Source: Eulemur rufifrons (Eukaryota; Chordata; Mammalia; Primates; Lemuridae). From it: DNA of 64,000 bases. The number at the start of each line of letters is the position of its first letter. Position 1 is the stretch's first letter. The DNA lies in the NCBI RefSeq assembly GCF_041146395.1, contig NC_090989.1:46588501-46652500 (forward strand), read 5' to 3'. Positions 56,018 through 64,000 of this stretch are shown in pieces. The notes under the pieces were generated by a model. The model ran no database searches. It worked only from the letters and a program-made list of their open reading frames with translations, and was not told the DNA's origin. The position numbers and the translations under genes are program-made.

Positions 56018-56507
56018 TGTAAGTTTTTTCGGATTGGCCGGCGCCAGAGAAAGACAGACGAGCAGAGTTGAAAGGGATAGGTAAAGAGGCTTTATTGGAG
56101 TGCTCCCGAGTGAGGGTTACAGGTCCCAAGAGAGGGGGGCCCGGGCAAGGTTCTCAGATCCCAGGAGAGAGAGGGGCCTGAGAAGTTGCATTGCCCAGAA
56201 GTCTGAGTGGGTTTTTACATGTTTTTAGGGCTGGGGGCTGGGGGCTGGGGTTCTCTTTGGCGGGAAGATTTTGGTGCGAAGAGAAATTTCTTTGTTGCAG
56301 TTTTAGGCAGGTATTGAGAAATAGGAGGGGCTGGTGGTATGTGTGGACTCCAGGAACCCAAACCCTTATCAGGGTAACCATCCAGGTGTGGCTATTCTTT
56401 AACTTAGCTGGGCCTTGCAGGCGTCGTTCTCCGCAGGTCAGGTCGGTCTCCTAGGCCTCTTCTTTTTCAATTAGGGAGGGGAGAGGGTGCCCGCCACCAG
56501 CCTTACA
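56018..56507 (-). mobile_element. Solo LTR of an endogenous retrovirus-like element
   Basis: 490 bp starting TGTAAG and ending CTTACA (TG...CA with a 6-bp inverted terminal repeat), flanked by a perfect 5-bp duplication CTTTA (56013-56017 and 56508-56512). A plus-strand CTTTATTGGAG gives AATAAA on the minus strand, so the LTR points away from TFG. No internal retroviral sequence is attached, as expected after LTR-LTR recombination. The family is not identified. Confidence 0.8.
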
Positions 56508-56716
56508 CTTTACCTATCTGCTTAGTCTCCACCCTAGAAGTGACAAAGATTCATTGCTTGGCCAAACTTTAGTCAGGCTCCTGAACCTTCTCTCCTAGCC
56601 CATTTGTGCACTTCCTTGCAAAATCCAGTTTTAGCATAAAACAAAACAAAACAAAACAACAACAAAAAAAACCCCGTCCTCCATATCTGATCAGGTTCCT
56701 CATCCTCCCCCGTCTT

Positions 56717-56924
56717 CAGCGGTCCCCAAACTTTTTGGCAACAGGGACCATTTTCATGAAGACAATTTTTTCCACAGCCCTGGGGGGGGGGGGGGAATGG
56801 TTTGGGGATAATTCAAGCACATTACATTTATTGTGCACTTTATTTCTATTATTAGTACATTGTAATATATTGTAATATATAAAATGAAATAATTATACAA
56901 CTCACCATAGGTTGGGGACCCCTG
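56717..56924 (+). mobile_element. MER1-type hAT-Charlie fossil, internally deleted
   Basis: The ends CAGCGGTCCCCAA and TTGGGGACCCCTG are inverted repeats. The interior has a G-run of 13 (56782-56794) and CAAGCACATTACATTTATTG, as in MER1-type elements. Short and lacking the GC-rich middle. Confidence 0.8.
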
Positions 56925-57399
56925 CCTAGGTGACTTCTGATCACCCAGGCCTATCTTCAGCTAGAATTCTGTTGGCTCAGTTTGGCCAGAATCCCTCTTG
57001 CCCCTTACGCTTCCTCTTAGTGATTTATCAACCACTGACCAACCCCGTTCCTTGGTTATAAATTCCCACTTGCCCATACTGTATTGGGATCTCAGCAGGT
57101 AATGGAGAAGAAGAGTATTCAGGGCAAGCTCAAATGCCTTATCCTCCAAAAAACATTTCTGGAGTCCTTAGCCTAATTTCCCAGCCCTTAATACAGTTGC
57201 AGATTTGTCCTGTCTCAAAGATGCTGTCGGTCGTATGTTCGCTTGGAAACTCCGTGCTCACAAACTGATTCATTCCCACACCAGGCATAGTGCTTGGCAA
57301 AGCGTACGCACGTGATAATGAATGAATGGATTTGTAGAAGGAAAGCGGGAAAAGAACTACAATGGTCACAAAATGAGAACAACACCCACTTTAACTTGG

Positions 57400-58330
57400 A
57401 CAGACTTATTCTCAACCAGCTCTCAAAAAGGTCTAGCACAGCACACTATGCCCCGCCCACAGGCGAGAGACCGAAACAACACGCTTTCAGGAAAACGGGA
57501 AGTCCTGGTCCCGCCCCGCGCATGCGTGCACTGGTTCACCTCGCACTTTCTACATCCGGTCATCCAGTGAGAAAGCAGGACTGAGCGGCCGCGTAGCCCG
57601 GCGCGCGCTAGCCCCGCGCCCCATGCCTCCGCGCATGCGTTGTGGGTTGGCTCGCGCTCAGTGAGGCGGGGCGAAAAGACCGATTTTTTTTTTTTTTTTT
57701 TTCTTTGCTCCCGCCTCTCTTCCCTCGCCTGCCACGTACTGGGCCTCAGCTCTCGCTCGGCTTGTTGGGTCCGTGCGATTGGTCCGGGCCCGCGCGAGCC
57801 TGCGAGCGAGGTGCGGCGGCCGCGGAGGGCAATAGAGCAGGCCGTGACCGTAGCCTCCCCGGGACGCCCCAGAGGCCGGCAGCGGCTGCTTCGTATCGGC
57901 TTGGTCGGTGGAGACCCGCAGAGGGGCGGCGGCGGCGGCGGTGGCGGCGGCCTTGGCTAGCCGGTACGGCCGCTGGAGACGGGGGCGCGGCTGCTCTTTC
58001 TGAGAGAAGGCCGGGAGACCAGGAAGCTGGAACAGACAGGCGCCGGGCGGGTGGGGTCGGAGGCGCTGTGGTAGGGGGTTGGCTGAGGAGGAGGAGAGAG
58101 AGGGGGAAGGCCGGTGGGGCTTCGCGTGGGGGAGGGGAGACCGCGGAGGGGGAGGGGAGACAGGGAGCGGCCGCTGGCCACTGTGGCAGAGAGACGGGTC
58201 GCGGGGGCTCTGGGAGGCGTTTGGGCCCGCTAGGGCCCGTGTACAGGTCTGCTTGGCCCAGGGGGTCGACCGAGAAAGGGGAGGGGGCTTGGGGTGGTCG
58301 GCCCCCAAAGGGGCGTGAAAGAGTGAGAAG
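57400..58330 (+). promoter_or_regulatory. TFG: TFG CpG-island promoter
   Basis: The only unique GC-rich, CpG-dense block in the window apart from the L1-B 5' UTR, about 4 kb upstream of the first TFG coding exon. It carries two copies of the NRF1 palindrome core GCGCATGCG (57518-57526 and 57631-57639), ETS-like cores (GGGAAGTCC at 57497 and ATCCGGT at 57554), a (GGC)n run (57924-57950) and a T-tract of about 20 bases (57684-57703). There is no clear TATA box. This is the usual design of a housekeeping promoter. The exact start sites cannot be read from the sequence. Confidence 0.85.
57740..57963 (+). other. TFG: Likely TFG non-coding exon 1 (borders approximate)
   Basis: TFG has a non-coding first exon inside its CpG island. 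This part of the island, ending in the (GGC)n run, is the likely position. A GTACGG that could serve as a donor follows 57963, but it is not a strong consensus site and other GT choices exist nearby. Both borders are inference. Confidence 0.35.
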
Positions 58331-61300
58331 GGTGGAGAGTGCTTAATCAAGTGCCGTTTGGAGGCCCAACCCGGTTTTATGGTGATGATTCTAGTTAACT
58401 TTTTAAGAGTTTGCATTGCTGGGTAGTATACTAAGTATTTTAGATGTATGATCTCAATCATCACAAGGACCTATCCAAATTCAGATATTATTCCCATTTT
58501 GAATATAATGAAAATGAACCTTCAAGAAGGACTTAAGGTCACATAGTAGTGCGAATCTTTACCATCTTGCTTCACTGCCTCTGGTCAGGCAGGATTTGAG
58601 GCCTCTTGCATTCTTTGGAATAATCAAGGGTTGACTCAGCTTAGGATGTCTTGAAGGGAACTGCCACCCTCAGGAGATACCTAAGCCACAGCCTCTCTGA
58701 TTTTGAGCAGGATCTTCCCTTCAGGGTTAATGGAGCCGGAAGTTTGGCTACCGAACGTAGAACCTGGTTCAGGAGGGCAGGCTTTTTACGTGACCTTGGG
58801 CAGGTCGGTTTATTCCCAGTGTGGAGAAAAGCGTTCCTGTTGGAGGGTTATATAAATTAGTGGCCGATTCATTTCTTAACTTCGGAGGGGATGGGGCAAG
58901 AACAAGGTAGGAGAAGAAATTGCTGTAGGAATCTCACCAGCATTTCTAGGAACTAGTTATTCATACCAGTCTCTACCTTGTTATAGAAAATGAGAAGCAG
59001 AATTCTCTTATATGAAGGGGATGAGATTTCACTTGAAAGGAAAATTTTTTTGCACACTTAGTTTTGTGCTACTTGTGTGTTTACCCTGAGAAGATAACTG
59101 TACAAATGGGGACAGCTTTAGGAAAGAAGTACTAGTTCCTGGCCACGGAGAGTTTACAATCAATGGGAAACACCAAAAGTGAATTTGCAGGCAAACATGG
59201 CAGATACAGTATATGTGACTCAAGTTTTTATATCTGAGCAACGACCCCCTCCACAGTCAAAAGGACATACCATCAATTATATTTGATGTTGGAATTTTCT
59301 CATAATTAGGAGTATGATGTGGGGTGTCACTTCTAGCTACATAAAAAAGGTACAGTCTGAGGGTCTGACTTAAGAACTGATCTGATATTACAGCTTTCTT
59401 CTCCAGTCCCTTTATCAGAACTTTATTATTCCCTATTTTATCTTTCATGCAAGGAACAAAAACAGTTCTTTAAGTACCTACTATATGTCAGACACTATTC
59501 TAGGTGCTTCTGGGGAATAGATAGCACCATCTTACTAAAGCTAAGCACTAGTCCCTATCTACATTATTGCTGGTTTACACATCCTGCGGGTAGGAGAATG
59601 TAACAAGTACATCGATTTATTGAAAGGTCATTATTTCTCTCAGGCTGCTGGTACAAATAAGATGAAATATTTACCATTTTGTTGAAGTAATTATACTTAC
59701 GAGCTTGGCACATAGTAGGTATTTAGTAAATGTTTCCTGAATGCAGAAGGCATTGCAGAAGGTGGAGAGCTGGTTGTGTGGAGGTTTCAGTTAGTTACAG
59801 TCTTCATGAGAAGTCCATTGTGAGACTTGGCAGATAAAAATCTAACAGTGTTCTTATTTTGCATTAAGATAAGCATGGCATCCAGATCATGGAACACAGT
59901 CCACTGTGTTCTGCATTGACCTTAGAGTGTTATATTTAGTTTTAATGCTCCATTTTATTAAAGATTTATTAACATAATAAAATAATCTGTCCAGAGAATG
60001 GTGAGGAAGTCTAGAGACATTCATTTAAGGCATAGTTAGAGGAAAGGGCTTGGGACGTTTATATAAGGAATATTAGGGTACTGAGAGGTAATATGCTTGA
60101 AATGAATTAGGATTCATGAAAACTTTTTATAAGTATTTGAAGAGTTGTGTGTTGTGGGAGCAGGTGAATGCTCTCACTTGCAAAAAGGACAGAAAATAAT
60201 TGTAGAGAAGTGTAATGATATTAATGAAGTAACAGATTTAAGAGAAGAAAACAGAAACCTGCCAGTAGTAAAGCATGAGGTTGAAACCAGAATGTGGCCA
60301 GTAGGAGATTGTAGGACACCTTAAACAGTCTTGAGAGAGCATTTGCTTGGGGCGGGAGGAGGAAGGAGTTGATGCTAAGGAAATGCTCAGCACTTACAGA
60401 TAAACGTATTCAGGGATATCTTGGCCTTGAGAACGAGAGATATTAGCCCATTATTTGATCATAAGTATATTCTCCATTATATAGCAGCCATTTAAATTAC
60501 TAGAGGCCTTAGACATTATTTTGAATTTAAGATTACAAAGTCATTACAGGATAATCATACTGAATAAGATTAAGGATTAAACTAAAACCCAAGAAGGGAA
60601 AATTCTGTGGCAGATTAGTATTTAGTGACTCTGATACTGTCTATCTTCTTTCTTAAAGTATGCAGTCTAATCAACACCCAACAAGGTGGGGCCTGGGTGG
60701 TTATGGAGTATGTAGCACAGTACTGGACAGTTTTTTACAAAGCTCGGAGAGTATCACACATTTGTTCTCTCTCTTCAAGTTCCCAAAAATAGGAAATTAG
60801 AGAAAATACTCATGAGATCTTTCTTATTTTAGAGAGAAAAATTTGAGGCTCTATTTTAGTGTTCACACATGCTTTTCTCTTCAGGGTTAGCATTTAGAGT
60901 TATAGGCTAATAGAATTTTGAAGCCATCATTTATTTCTCCCTTTGTGTAGCAACTATTAAATGACTACCATGTGCTAGGCACTCTTCTGGGCTCTGGAAT
61001 ACAGCAAACAAAATTGTTTACTTCCTACCTTCCAGTGGAAAAGACAATAAAATGTTAACAAATTTTTAATGTTTGTTAGTGTTAAGTGCTTTGAAGAAAA
61101 ATAAAGCAGGGTCCAGAAGATAGTGACGGGAACAATTTTAAATTAGATAGTTAGGGAAGAATTCTGAGAAATTGATGTTTGAAGGGATCTGAATCATATG
61201 AGGAGTGCCAAAAGGGTTCAAAGACTAAGAGAGTATCAGGTACAAAGGCTTGAGTAGGGAGGAAGAACTTAAAGTATGGGTGTAGCAGAGGTGAGGGAAG

Positions 61301-61997
61301 GAGAAAAGTAGGAAATGAGATTAAATAATTGGCCAGGGGCCACAGACCAGATTATGACCTTGTAGGTCTTGCTTTTTAGATGAAAGTCCTTTGGAAGGTT
61401 TTGAGCAGAGTGACATTAGATTTTACTTAATAGGATAACTCTGATGTGTTCAGAATACAATAAAAGTGGGCAAAGGTAAAAACCAGGCAGACCAGTTAGG
61501 AGTCTTTTGTTATAATTTAGGCAAGAGATGTGGTGGCTGGGATCGAGTTATAGCAGTGAAGGTACTGAGGTGGTTGGATTCTAGAGTTATTTTAAAGGCA
61601 GTGGCATCCAGATTTTGTCTGCAGTTTGGGTGTAAGATTTGAGAAAAAGAGAGGAAACAAGATTATTTTTGTCTTGAACAACTAGAAGGAAAGAGTTGTC
61701 ACTAACTGAGGTGGGAAAGACTATAGGAGAGGCAGGTTTTGGGTGGAGGATCAGGAATTTGTTTTTAAACATGTTAAATGAGAAATCTAAATGGTAATGT
61801 TAGATAAGTAGTTTAAAGCAGTAAAAAAATCTTATGCACGTAAAATAAAGTTACCTCTAGACCGTTATGGTAACACTGAAACAATGAATCTCTTTTGAAG
61901 GTCAGAATTTCTTAGATACTAGTAGTAGCTCTGTTTTCAACTTTTAAGATATGTTGTCATTTAATCATCAAAACCATTTTTATCAGTTTTTCCTTAG
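57964..61997 (+). other. TFG: TFG intron 1
   Basis: After the CpG island the sequence holds weak MIR-like fragments (about 58400-58540 and 59450-59520). A long old interspersed repeat (60905-61830) begins with the motif of a widely dispersed mammalian element. No coding exon is visible. Confidence 0.6.
60905..61830 (+). repeat. Old mammalian interspersed repeat in TFG intron 1
   Basis: Recognisable as a common, diverged mammalian repeat: MIR/L2-like opening text followed by segments such as GGTTTTGAGCAGAGTGACAT and GACCAGTTAGGAGTC that recur genome-wide. I cannot settle its class without a repeat library. Confidence 0.45.

Positions 61998-64000
<2,003 letters not shown>

Noticed and set aside
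57642..58346. Long open frames (up to 268 codons) on both strands of the TFG CpG island
   Set aside because: GC-rich DNA has few stops. The readings are Arg/Gly/Pro-rich with no domain, and the known TFG start codon is at 62030.

Overview
This is a nuclear DNA window from a strepsirrhine (lemur- or galago-like) primate. Three full-length dimeric Alu elements carry a long A/T-rich linker between their arms that marks strepsirrhine Alus, and the L1 copies differ from the human lineage. The species cannot be named from the sequence alone. Two protein-coding genes lie on the plus strand, and the order matches human 3q12: the 3' part of ADGRG7 (GPR128, an adhesion G-protein-coupled receptor), then the start of TFG (TRK-fused gene, a COPII/ER-exit-site scaffold).

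ADGRG7 occupies 3186 to about 45140. Ten coding exons join in consistent phase and encode about 559 residues: the end of the GAIN domain, the GPS, all seven membrane helices and the cytoplasmic tail. About 230 N-terminal residues must lie upstream of the window. The introns are large and packed with repeats. The stop codon is at 44123-44125 and a canonical poly(A) signal is at 45121. The next 12 kb are intergenic. A CpG island at about 57.4-58.3 kb holds the TFG promoter and non-coding first exon. The first TFG coding exon, the N-terminal half of the PB1 domain, is at 61998-62213. Later TFG exons are outside the window.

Most of the sequence is transposon-derived. The main structures are: (a) an L1 3' fragment (L1-A, plus strand, 15.7-16.8 kb) facing a near-full-length L1 (L1-B, minus strand, 17.4-23.9 kb), with almost identical cores; (b) L1-B itself, with an open ORF1, a broken ORF2, a target-site duplication and an apparent 3' transduction; (c) L1-C (27.8-30.9 kb), with an inverted 5' segment and a perfect 15-bp target-site duplication, a textbook twin-priming product; (d) three Alus, one Alu monomer, Tigger/MER2- and MER1-type DNA transposon fossils, MaLR/ERV LTRs including a solo LTR about 1 kb upstream of the TFG promoter, and many old L1M, L2 and MIR fragments.

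I found no tRNA, rRNA, CRISPR or prokaryotic system and no convincing new protein-coding gene. The most unusual features are the structural rearrangements around L1-A/L1-B, the non-canonical GPS tripeptide of ADGRG7, and its early stop codon.
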